Of a stretch of 64,000 nucleotides of DNA, positions 1 to 7,736 are shown one piece after another. The first letter of the stretch is position 1. The number at the start of each line of letters is the position of its first letter. The position numbers and the translations under genes are program-made. The notes under the pieces were generated by a model that was not told the origin of the DNA, made no database searches, and saw only the letters and a list, made by a program, of their open reading frames with translations. The stretch is from Sphaerisporangium sp. TRM90804. Its GTDB lineage: Bacteria > Actinomycetota > Actinomycetes > Streptosporangiales > Streptosporangiaceae. Location: assembly GCF_029846175.1 (NCBI RefSeq), contig NZ_JARWAC010000015.1:62001-126000 (forward strand), read 5' to 3'.

Positions 1-451
1 TGTCGGGGTTCGGGGCGATCACCTCGACCTGGCCGGGCAGCACGAGCCGCTGCCGGACCACCCGGTAGACGAACCACCCCGTGCGGGTCTCCGCCACGAT
101 GACGTCGCCCTTGCGCAGCCGGTCGACGTCCCAGAACACCGACGAGATGCGGTGACCGGCGATGCCCACGTTGCCGATCTCCCCCGGACGCGCGGTCTTC
201 TTGTAGTGCCCCGGCCCCCTGCGCAGGTCGGCCTGGCGCACGCCCTCGACGACCGCCCACTTCTTGTCCAGCCGCGGGACGTACATGCGGGCCATGGGCT
301 GGCCCGGCACCGGGCTGTCGGCGGCCGCCCCCCGGTTCCAGCGCTTGTCCAGTTCGTCGGCCATCTGGTGCTGCTCGGCGTCGATCCGCCACGCCTTGCC
401 GTACACCGCGTAGGCCGCGAACAGCAGCACCACCACGCCGATGGTGACCAT
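1..451 (-). CDS. Class E sortase (5' part only; C-terminus outside the window)
   Basis: A membrane-bound transpeptidase that would cut LAxTG-type signals and attach surface proteins to the cell wall. The visible part has a membrane segment right at the N-terminus (VVVLLFAAYAVYG), an extracytoplasmic linker, and the sortase barrel with the catalytic His in GNVGIAGHRIS. The catalytic Cys and Arg lie beyond base 1. The in-frame start is ATG at 451, preceded by an in-frame TGA. Homologues begin with a basic cytoplasmic tail ending in a motif like GAGEL; here the equivalent residues RQAGEL are encoded just before the ATG, so the N-terminus is probably frameshifted (see 451-504). The upstream gene encodes an LAVTG-bearing protein, the expected substrate. 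Confidence 0.85.
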   Translation of the reverse strand, partial: MVTIGVVVLLFAAYAVYGKAWRIDAEQHQMADELDKRWNRGAAADSPVPGQPMARMYVPRLDKKWAVVEGVRQADLRRGPGHYKKTARPGEIGNVGIAGHRISSVFWDVDRLRKGDVIVAETRTGWFVYRVVRQRLVLPGQVEVIAPNPD

Positions 452-504
452 CAGCTCGCCGGCCTGTCGTGCGAGGGCGCGTCACGCTCGACGGTGTCCG
501 TCAC
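451..504 (-). other. 17-codon ORF linking htaA-like gene to sortase; probable frameshifted sortase N-terminus
   Basis: A GTG at 504 overlaps the stop of the surface-protein gene (GTGA) and opens a 17-residue reading frame, whose TGA overlaps the sortase ATG (TGATG). The peptide begins [11 protein letters not shown], like the usual acidic start of sortase E proteins, but loses register before the membrane segment. A one-base indel between about 455 and 480 would fuse it to RQAGEL and the membrane helix. It could be a real mutation, a sequence error, or a short coupling ORF. Confidence 0.45.
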
Positions 505-2309
505 TGGTCGTCGTCCGGCAGGTAGGCGGTCCGCCGGGAGGCGCGCAGGGTGATCCCTCCCCCGACGATGAGCCCGATGCCCACGGTCATCAGCGGGATG
601 ACGTACCCGTCACCGGTCACGGCCAGCTCTTCCGTGCTGACCTGCGTGGGCGCCGTGGTGAACTCCGTGACGGTCCGCGTCGGCCGGGGTGAGGAGCTGG
701 TGGGGGTCTGCGACGGCGTGGAGCTGGAGGAGTCGGTGGGCGTCGGCGTGGGTGTCGGGGTGGGGGTGGTGGGGCAGTCCGTCGGGGTGCTGGAGGGACT
801 CGGCGTCGGCGTCGCGCTGGGCGTCGGCGTGGCGCTGGGCGTCGGGGTGGGCGTCGGCGTCGCGCTGGGGGTGGGCGTCGCGCTGGGGGTGGGCGTCGCG
901 CTGGGGGTGGGCGTCGCGCTGGGGGTGGGCGTCGGCGTGGGGGTCGGGCACGTGACGGTCGGCGTCGGCGTCGGCGTGATGGGGGGAGTGGGAGTGGGGC
1001 ACTCGGGGGACGGGGTCGGGGTCGGGGTCCCCGAGTCGCTCGGCGTGACCGGAGGCGTCGGGGTTCCCGGGCCGCTGGGAGTCACGGACGGGGTCGGGGT
1101 CCCCGGGACGCTGGGCGTCACAGAAGGGGTCGGGGTTCCCGGGCCGCTCGGCGTGGCGGAGGGGGTCGGGGTCACGGACTCGCTGGGCCTGCCCCGGCCG
1201 AACGGCTGCACGGACGGGGATGTGCTGCCCGACGGCGTCGGGCTGCCCGAGCCCGAGGGCGTCACCGAGGGGGACGCGGAACCCGTGGGACACGGGTCCG
1301 AGGAGGGCGTGGTGCTTCCCGAAGGGCTGGGGGGCGGCCGGTAGGTGAGGCTGACCGTGAGCGGCGTGAACTCGAAGCCGGCGCCCAGCACTTCGCGCAA
1401 CAGCGTGTGCGCGGCGATGGTGGCCTGCGCGGGCACGGCGGTCCACGTCAGTTTCGTCCCCTCGACGACGGCGGCGTCCGTGTCGACGACGAGCGTGGCG
1501 AGCTGGGTGAGCGGAGAGGGGCTCGCGGTCGAGGAGGGACCGTCCGACGGAGGCGCCGGGGTGACGGTGCCGGTGTCCTCGGGCTCGGGGGCCGCGAGCG
1601 GCATGTTCTGCGATCCGGCGGCGGGCTCGTCCCGCGGTGCGGCGCCGTCGGACGGGAGGTCCCCCGGCGCGTCCTCGGCCGGCGGCGGGCCGTCGGCTCC
1701 GACCGGCGGCGCGTCATCGAGCGGGCCGTCCTCAGGCGCGGGCGGGCCGTCGCCGGGCGGCGTCTCCTCGGGTGCGGGAGTCTCGGGTGCGGGGGTCTCG
1801 GGGGCGGGGGTCTCGGGGGCGGGGGTCTCGGACGGGTCCACGGGCGGGTCCGGCGGGATCGTCAGGGCGCGGAGCGCCGAGGACGCGCCGGCCAGCTCGA
1901 CCACCGGCCCCGCGATGACCACCCGCGCGTCGCCCCTGGTCAGGGTGACGCTGCCGTCGTAGAACACGGTGCCCGTTCCCGCGGCGGGATCATAGGAGCC
2001 CCCGGTGGCCGGGAAGCGGATCGCGCCGCCGTCGCGTACGGCTCCCCCGCCGAGCTGGACTTCGACGTCGTCCTCGGCCTGGCCGTCCGGCGTGCCGGAC
2101 TGCTCCTCGGAGGGCGGGTCCAGCGCGTCGCTCAGCGTCCAGACCAGCGAGCCCCCGGTGACCTCGCGCGCGGACGCCGGGGCGAGCGGCGCCGAGGCGA
2201 GCGCGCCGACGGTGGCCACCCCTCCGGCGACCATCTGCACGACGCCGAAGGCGATCAGCCATCCCACGCGCCGCCGCGCCGGCTGCCGCCGGCCGATGGA
2301 CGAACTCAT
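501..2309 (-). CDS. HtaA-domain cell-wall-anchored surface protein with Pro/Thr/Ser stalk
   Basis: A 602-residue exported protein, start ATG 2309 chosen for the AGGATGG ribosome site just upstream. Residues 1-49 form a signal peptide (basic [11 protein letters not shown], hydrophobic core, AxA-type cleavage near SAREV). An HtaA-like domain ([12 protein letters not shown] onward, about 50-185) follows; in corynebacteria HtaA domains bind haem, but haem binding here is only inference. Residues about 200-545 are low-complexity Pro/Thr/Ser repeats, a wall-spanning stalk. The C-terminus is a sorting signal: LAVTG at residue 562, a hydrophobic helix, then RASRR. LAxTG is the class E sortase motif, and the sortase gene lies directly downstream. 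Confidence 0.85.
   Translation of the reverse strand: MSSSIGRRQPARRRVGWLIAFGVVQMVAGGVATVGALASAPLAPASAREVTGGSLVWTLSDALDPPSEEQSGTPDGQAEDDVEVQLGGGAVRDGGAIRFPATGGSYDPAAGTGTVFYDGSVTLTRGDARVVIAGPVVELAGASSALRALTIPPDPPVDPSETPAPETPAPETPAPETPAPEETPPGDGPPAPEDGPLDDAPPVGADGPPPAEDAPGDLPSDGAAPRDEPAAGSQNMPLAAPEPEDTGTVTPAPPSDGPSSTASPSPLTQLATLVVDTDAAVVEGTKLTWTAVPAQATIAAHTLLREVLGAGFEFTPLTVSLTYRPPPSPSGSTTPSSDPCPTGSASPSVTPSGSGSPTPSGSTSPSVQPFGRGRPSESVTPTPSATPSGPGTPTPSVTPSVPGTPTPSVTPSGPGTPTPPVTPSDSGTPTPTPSPECPTPTPPITPTPTPTVTCPTPTPTPTPSATPTPSATPTPSATPTPSATPTPTPTPSATPTPSATPTPSPSSTPTDCPTTPTPTPTPTPTDSSSSTPSQTPTSSSPRPTRTVTEFTTAPTQVSTEELAVTGDGYVIPLMTVGIGLIVGGGITLRASRRTAYLPDDDQ
859..930. repeat. 18-bp perfect tandem repeat, four copies, inside the stalk
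   Basis: The 18-mer GTCGCGCTGGGGGTGGGC repeats four times without mismatch at 859-876, 877-894, 895-912 and 913-930. On the minus strand it encodes a six-residue PTPSAT unit of the stalk. Less perfect versions extend from roughly 690 to 1250. Copy number is likely to vary by slippage, changing stalk length. Confidence 0.85.
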
Positions 2310-2688
2310 CGAGAAACCATCCTGTGGGGGAACCGGCACGTCACCGGCCTGTTCACCGAAGCCATAGGACACCGGCCGGGCGAGACCGCCCTGTGCCACA
2401 GGCCACGGAACAGTTATCGAATCCTGCTTTGGCGGGCCTATCACTGCCATAGTCGCGCACAAGCGGGGGTTATGGGCGGGAATACGGTTTTTCGCCCACA
2501 AAAACCACCTGCCGTGGTCGCCCGAAAACCCGGCGTACCGGCAAGCGCGCGCGGCACCGCGCCCGAACCCGGCCGAAGGCGCCGGATTTCCCCGCCAAAC
2601 CAAGCCAGAGCGCTATCGTCGGCGAAGCATTATCATGAAACAACCTGATCACGCTGTGTTTCACCATGTACGCGGAAGAGGTGGGGCA
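2310..2688. other. Divergent intergenic region between surface protein and kinase
   Basis: About 380 bases that must hold promoters for both directions. It is less GC-rich than its surroundings in the middle (2410-2510). No convincing -35/-10 pair, operator or terminator was recognised. Long ORFs that cross it on both strands are antisense extensions of real genes. Confidence 0.4.
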
Positions 2689-5007
2689 TTGTCCGGTCCT
2701 CCCCCGCGTGACCTGGAGAAACTCGACGAGATCGGCGGCTACCGGCTGATCCGCCGCCTCGGCGGAGGGGGCCAGGGGGTCGTCTATCTCGGGCGATCGC
2801 CGTCCGGCGGCGACGTGGCCGTGAAGGTCCTGCACGCCTGGATGGCCGACGACGCCGACGCCCGCAGGCGGTTCCTGCGCGAGGTGGACGTCGCCCGCAG
2901 GGTCGCGCCCTTCTGCACCGCCAGGGTGCTCGACATGGGGCTGCAGGACGACCGGCCCTACATCGTCAGCGAGTACATCCCCGGAGTCTCGCTGGACGTC
3001 CTGGTCTCCAGGGACGGCCCGCGCGCGGGCGGCGGCCTCGACCGGCTCGCCGTCGCGACGATCAGCGCGCTCGCCGCGATCCACCGAGCGGGAATCGTGC
3101 ACCGCGACTTCAAGCCGAGCAACGTCATCCTCGGCCCCGAGGGGCCGGTGGTCATCGACTTCGGCATCTCGCGCGCGCTCGACCACACCGCCGTCACCCG
3201 CACCGGAGCCGTCGGGACCCCGCCCTACATGGCGCCCGAGCAGTTCACCACCGAGTCGAGCGGCCAGAGCGCGGACGTCTTCAGCTGGGCGTGCACGATG
3301 GTCTACGCGGCCACCGGGCACCGCGCGTTCCCCGGCGACACCCTCCCCGTGGTGGTCAGCGCGATCCTGCACCGCGAGCCCGACCTGTCGGGCGTCCCCG
3401 CCCCGTTGCGCCCCCTGCTGGCGGCCTGCCTCGCCAAGGACCCGGCGAACCGCCCCGCGACCGCCGAGATCTTCCGTACCCTCACCGGCGAGGGCCTGCC
3501 CGCCGCCCCGGCCACCCTTCAGCTCCCCCCGCCGTCCCTCTCGCGGACGCCCCCTCCCGGCACCACGCGCCCGAGCGGCGCGGGGCCGCGGGCCACGCCC
3601 GGGCACGCCGGCACCGGGCACCCGGCCGCACCTGAGCGCCCCGCCACGCCGGCACGTCCGGCCACCGCCCCGGGGGGTCGCGGTGCGCCGCCTCCGGACG
3701 CCGGGGCTCCCACCTCCCCCACCTCCCCCGGATCCGCCGCGCCCCCGCCGGGCCCGGACGCCGCCGGTGCTCCCACGCGGCCCGGGACGCCCGCCGGCTC
3801 GGGCGTCCCGGAGGCCGCGACCGTCGCCTCCCGGCCGGCGGGTCCCCGCCGCCGGATCCCGCGCCGCGCGCTGGTGGCGGCCGGCGCGGGCGCGCTCGCC
3901 GTGGCGGGCCTGCTGGCGTTCCAGTTCCTGCCCGGCGAGACCCCGCGGGGCTCCTCGTCGCGCGTCGGCACGACGCTCTCCTCGCCGGTCTCGCCCGCCC
4001 CGTCCGGTACCGGCGGCACCGAGGCCGCGCCGGCCGCCACGTTCGCCGCCCCGGTGTACAAGCTGACCGAACACAGCAATGACATCCGGTCCATCGCGGT
4101 CGGCGACGCGAACGGCACGCCGGTGGCGGTCACCGGCGGCGACGACACCACCGTGCGCGTCTTCGACCTCGTCAAGGGCGAGCAGCTCGGTGACGCCATC
4201 ACCCGGCACACCGGCTGGGTAAGGTCGATCGGCTACGGCGAGCTGAACGGCAGGCCCATCGCGGTCACCGGCAGCGACGACAACACCGTGCGCGTCTGGG
4301 ACGTACTCAAGGGCGAGCAGATCGGCGCCCCGCTCACCGGGCACACCGACGACGTCAAGGCCGTGGCGGTGGGCCGGCTGGACGGCAGGGCCGTCGCCAT
4401 CACCGGCGGCGCCGACCGCACCGTCCGCCTCTGGGACATCGCCACGGGAAACCCGCTGCGCGCGCCGATGACCGGGCACTCCGCCACCGTGTGGGCGATC
4501 GCCTTCGGCGAGGTCGACCGCCGTCCGGTCGCCGTGACCGGCGGCGACGACAAGACCGTGCGGGTCTGGGACCTCACCACCGGAAAGGAGACCGGCCGCC
4601 TCACCGGCCACAAGGGCTGGGTGCGGGCCATCGCGTTCGGCCAGGTCGACGGCACCCCGGTGGCCGTCACCGGCGGCGCCGACAAGACCGTCCGCGTCTT
4701 CGACCTGCTCACCCGCCGGCAGCTCGGCGCCACGATGACCGGGCACGACGGGGTGATCTGGTCGGTGGCGTTCGGCGAGGTGAACGGCCTCCCCGTCGCC
4801 GTCTCCGGCAGCGACGACCGGACCGTCCGCGCCTGGGACCTGTCCGCTCACAAGCAGATCGGCGCGCCCTTCACCGGCCACACCGACTGTGTCTGGGCCG
4901 TGGCCGTCGGCACCAGGAACGGCACCCCGGTGGCCCTCAGCGGCAGCCGCGACGAGACCGTGCGCGTCTGGAGCCTCGCCCCGCCCTTCCCGCCGGAACG
5001 CGGCTGA
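2689..5007 (+). CDS. Transmembrane Ser/Thr protein kinase with C-terminal WD40 propeller
   Basis: A 772-residue Hanks-type kinase if the TTG at 2689 is used, chosen because GAGGTGGGG precedes it; an in-frame ATG at 2635 has no ribosome site. The kinase domain shows the glycine loop GGGGQGVVYLG, VKVL lysine, HRDFKPSN catalytic loop and DFG, all intact. A long Pro/Ala-rich linker leads to one membrane helix (ALVAAGAGALAVAGLLAF). Outside the membrane there are seven WD40-like repeats of the pattern AVTGGDDKTVRVWDL, enough for one closed seven-bladed propeller. The propeller probably senses or docks a partner. It lies just upstream of the Fxs genes on the same strand, but a functional link is inference. 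Confidence 0.92.
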   Translation: MSGPPPRDLEKLDEIGGYRLIRRLGGGGQGVVYLGRSPSGGDVAVKVLHAWMADDADARRRFLREVDVARRVAPFCTARVLDMGLQDDRPYIVSEYIPGVSLDVLVSRDGPRAGGGLDRLAVATISALAAIHRAGIVHRDFKPSNVILGPEGPVVIDFGISRALDHTAVTRTGAVGTPPYMAPEQFTTESSGQSADVFSWACTMVYAATGHRAFPGDTLPVVVSAILHREPDLSGVPAPLRPLLAACLAKDPANRPATAEIFRTLTGEGLPAAPATLQLPPPSLSRTPPPGTTRPSGAGPRATPGHAGTGHPAAPERPATPARPATAPGGRGAPPPDAGAPTSPTSPGSAAPPPGPDAAGAPTRPGTPAGSGVPEAATVASRPAGPRRRIPRRALVAAGAGALAVAGLLAFQFLPGETPRGSSSRVGTTLSSPVSPAPSGTGGTEAAPAATFAAPVYKLTEHSNDIRSIAVGDANGTPVAVTGGDDTTVRVFDLVKGEQLGDAITRHTGWVRSIGYGELNGRPIAVTGSDDNTVRVWDVLKGEQIGAPLTGHTDDVKAVAVGRLDGRAVAITGGADRTVRLWDIATGNPLRAPMTGHSATVWAIAFGEVDRRPVAVTGGDDKTVRVWDLTTGKETGRLTGHKGWVRAIAFGQVDGTPVAVTGGADKTVRVFDLLTRRQLGATMTGHDGVIWSVAFGEVNGLPVAVSGSDDRTVRAWDLSAHKQIGAPFTGHTDCVWAVAVGTRNGTPVALSGSRDETVRVWSLAPPFPPERG

Positions 5008-5166
5008 CCGTCGAGCCCGGCGCCCCGGAAAACGGCGGGGACACCGCGGCGGCGCGTGACGGGTGACCGGCCGCGCATATGGCGCGGGGCGTCGTTGCGC
5101 CGGCACTTTCCGGCCATCACACTAAAGACGGTGTCTCAGCCATTCCGATGGTACGGGAGATCAGCG

Positions 5167-6375
5167 ATGCGCCAGAACGGAAACGAATGGCCCGAAACGC
5201 TGGACGTGCGGGCCCTGATCTCCAGCGGGTGGCGGCCCGCGCCATTCCGGGAATACGTTCTGAAGATCAACAGCAGGTGCGACCTCGCCTGCGACTACTG
5301 CTACGTCTACACCATGGCCGACCAGAGCTGGCGCGGCCAGCCGACGCGAATGTCGGCCGAGACCGTCGGCCATGTCGTGCGAAGGATCGCCGAGCACGCG
5401 TCGGCGCACCGGCTCGATTCCGTGCACCTCATTCTGCACGGCGGCGAACCGTTGCTGGCCGGTCGCGAACTGCTGTCGTTAATAGCCGGCCGGGCGCGAT
5501 CGGCCCTGCGGGGGATTACCGCCGTCCGCATATCCCTGCAGACCAATGGAGTGTCGCTGGACGCCGGAAACCTCCGCCTGCTCGACGAGCTCGACATACA
5601 GGTCGCGGTGAGCCTCGACGGCGACGTGACCGCCCACGACCGGCATCGCCGCAGGCCGAACGGGCAGGGAAGCCACGCGTCGGTGACCGCTGCCCTGCGG
5701 CGGCTGTCGTCCGCGCCCTACCGCCGGCTGTTCCGCGGGCTGCTGTGCACCGTCGACCTGGCCAACGACCCCGTCGACGCCTACCAGGCCCTGTTGAAAT
5801 TCGACCCGCCCGCGATCGATTTTCTCCTGCCGCACGGTAACTGGACGGAACCGCCTCCCGGAATGGTTCCCGGCTCAGGTGCGACGCCTTATGCCGACTG
5901 GCTCGTGCGAGCGTTCGACCGCTGGTACGACACCCCCGTCCGCGAAGTGCGGGTGCGCCTCTTCGAGGAAGTCATTCACCTGCTGCTCGACGGAACGTCC
6001 CCCATGGAAGGGCTCGGCCTCGAACCGGTCGCCATTCTCGTCGTCGAGACCGACGGCGGCGTCCAGCAGTCGGATTTCCTCAAATCGGCGTATGCCGGCG
6101 CCGCCCACACCGGGCTGCACGTCGCGTCCGACAGTTTCGACGAGGCGCTGGTGCGGCCCGCTTTCGCCGCCCGTCAAATCGGCGCCGCCGCCCTGGCCGC
6201 GACCTGCCGGTCATGTGATATCCACCGCGTCTGCGGCGCGGGACTGTACGCGCACCGATATCGGGCCGGGCACGGTTTCGCCAATCCGTCCGTTTACTGC
6301 GCCGACCTCTATCGGTTCATCACCCACGTCCGCGGGCGCCTGGCCGCCGACATCGCCGGAATGCGGGCGAGGTGA
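5167..6375 (+). CDS. fxsB: FxsB-type radical SAM/SPASM RiPP maturase
   Basis: A 402-residue radical SAM enzyme; ATG 5167 has GGGAG upstream. The cluster-binding CxxxCxxC motif is CDLACDYCY near residue 36, followed by the GGEP motif (LHGGEPL) that contacts SAM. The C-terminal Cys-rich region (CRSCDIHRVCGAG and a later Cys in SVYCADLY) is a SPASM-like site for auxiliary iron-sulphur clusters. FxsB enzymes modify the C-terminus of small FxsA peptides; related enzymes form cyclophane crosslinks between an aromatic ring and a side chain two residues on. The stop overlaps the GTG of the next gene, so the two are translationally coupled. The likely substrate is the small ORF at 10468. Confidence 0.92.
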   Translation: MRQNGNEWPETLDVRALISSGWRPAPFREYVLKINSRCDLACDYCYVYTMADQSWRGQPTRMSAETVGHVVRRIAEHASAHRLDSVHLILHGGEPLLAGRELLSLIAGRARSALRGITAVRISLQTNGVSLDAGNLRLLDELDIQVAVSLDGDVTAHDRHRRRPNGQGSHASVTAALRRLSSAPYRRLFRGLLCTVDLANDPVDAYQALLKFDPPAIDFLLPHGNWTEPPPGMVPGSGATPYADWLVRAFDRWYDTPVREVRVRLFEEVIHLLLDGTSPMEGLGLEPVAILVVETDGGVQQSDFLKSAYAGAAHTGLHVASDSFDEALVRPAFAARQIGAAALAATCRSCDIHRVCGAGLYAHRYRAGHGFANPSVYCADLYRFITHVRGRLAADIAGMRAR

Positions 6376-7718
6376 GCGGGCGCCCGGGACGGCTGCTGAT
6401 GCCTCCGGAGATGTTCGAAGCCCTGGCGCGCGGAGGCGGCGGCGCGGCGGCCGGCCGTTGGCTCGCCGCGGCCGAGAAGGGCAAGCACCTCCTGCTCGTG
6501 CGCGCGGCCGTCGAGGCCGTCACCGCCGGCGGCCACCCCTCGACCGGCCCGGTCCGGGGGGCGTACCGGCTGCTCACCGACCTGCAGGGCAGGGCGCCCC
6601 GGACGGTGGACGACGTGCTGGCCCACCCCGCGACCGGAGGGTGGGCCCTCGACACGGTGCGGCGCATGGCGCGAGGCGAGCCGGCCGCGCCAGAGCGTCT
6701 GGCCTGCGTCGCCGCGGCGGTGGCGATCCGGGAGCGGATCCCGCGCACGGTGGCCGTCCCCATGGAACGACGCGGCGGCCTCGGCACCCTCATGCTGCCG
6801 TCGGTCGGGCGCGCCTTCTTCGACGCGCCGGAGCCGGGGTCACCGCCGGGCGACGCGACGTGCCTGGTGCGGGTCCACGCGACCGGCGCCGAGATCGTCG
6901 GCCCGCGCTCGACGGTCACGGTGCCGCGGGACCACACCCGGGACGGCGACGCCTGGCAGGGCATGCGACGGCTGTCGGCGACCGCGGAGGGCGTGCCCTT
7001 CCAGGTGCTCGTGGACGATCTCGACGAGCACCGCTTCCCACCGGAGGCACCGCTCGCGCCACGCCTGGACGGCGCGGAGGCCGCCCACTGGCAGGCGGTC
7101 TTCCAGGAGGCGTGGAAGCTGCTCGTGCTGCGTCACCGGGCCGTCGCCGAGGAGGTGCGCACCATGACCACGGTGCTCACGCCCCTGCGCGGCGGGGCCG
7201 CGGGCGGCTCCAGCGCCACCTCGCGGGAGACGTTCGGCTGCGTCGCGACCTCGCGCCCGCCGGACGCCACGGCGCTGGCGCTCACGTTCGCGCACGAGAT
7301 CCAGCACGCCAAGCTCGCCGCGATCCTCGACCTCGTGGACCTCATCGAGCCGCCGGCCCCCGGCGCCGAGACGCTGTTCTACGCGCCCTGGCGGGAGGAC
7401 CCCCGCCCGATCGGCGGGCTCCTGCACGGCGCGTACGCCCACCTCGGCGTGGCAGCGTTCTGGCGGCGTCAGCGCCACCACGACGACGAGCCCGGCCTGG
7501 CGTCCCACGTCGAGTTCACCCGCTGGCGGGACGCCACGGCGCAGACCGTGGAGGTCCTCGCCGGGAGCGACCGGTTCAACCGGCTGGGGCTCGGCTTCCT
7601 GGCCGGCATGCGGTCGGCGCTGGGCGAATGGCGCGACGACGCCGTCCCCGCCGCCGCCGTGGCCTCGGCCCGCGCGGCGGCCGAGACCCACCGGGCGCGC
7701 TGGAGCGACGCCCGCTAG
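6372..7718 (+). CDS. HEXXH-motif protein of the FxsB system
   Basis: A 448-residue protein of the HEXXH family that accompanies FxsB in actinobacteria. GTG 6372 overlaps the fxsB stop (GTGA). The zinc-peptidase-like motif is HEIQH in the segment FAHEIQHAKLAAILDL, near residue 304. There is no signal peptide or membrane segment, so it should be cytosolic. Whether it is a peptidase acting on FxsA or a second modifying enzyme is not known. It ends 18 bases from the convergent fxsT stop with no clear terminator between them. Confidence 0.85.
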   Translation: MSGRPGRLLMPPEMFEALARGGGGAAAGRWLAAAEKGKHLLLVRAAVEAVTAGGHPSTGPVRGAYRLLTDLQGRAPRTVDDVLAHPATGGWALDTVRRMARGEPAAPERLACVAAAVAIRERIPRTVAVPMERRGGLGTLMLPSVGRAFFDAPEPGSPPGDATCLVRVHATGAEIVGPRSTVTVPRDHTRDGDAWQGMRRLSATAEGVPFQVLVDDLDEHRFPPEAPLAPRLDGAEAAHWQAVFQEAWKLLVLRHRAVAEEVRTMTTVLTPLRGGAAGGSSATSRETFGCVATSRPPDATALALTFAHEIQHAKLAAILDLVDLIEPPAPGAETLFYAPWREDPRPIGGLLHGAYAHLGVAAFWRRQRHHDDEPGLASHVEFTRWRDATAQTVEVLAGSDRFNRLGLGFLAGMRSALGEWRDDAVPAAAVASARAAAETHRARWSDAR

Positions 7719-7736
7719 ACCGGCCGGCGGCGTTCG

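Noticed and set aside
1407-5106. Very long ORFs on the strand opposite the surface protein and the kinase (for example plus 1407-2648 and minus 2470-5106)
   Set aside because: They are shadows created by high GC; they are Arg/Gly-rich, have no domains and lie fully opposite genes with clear motifs.
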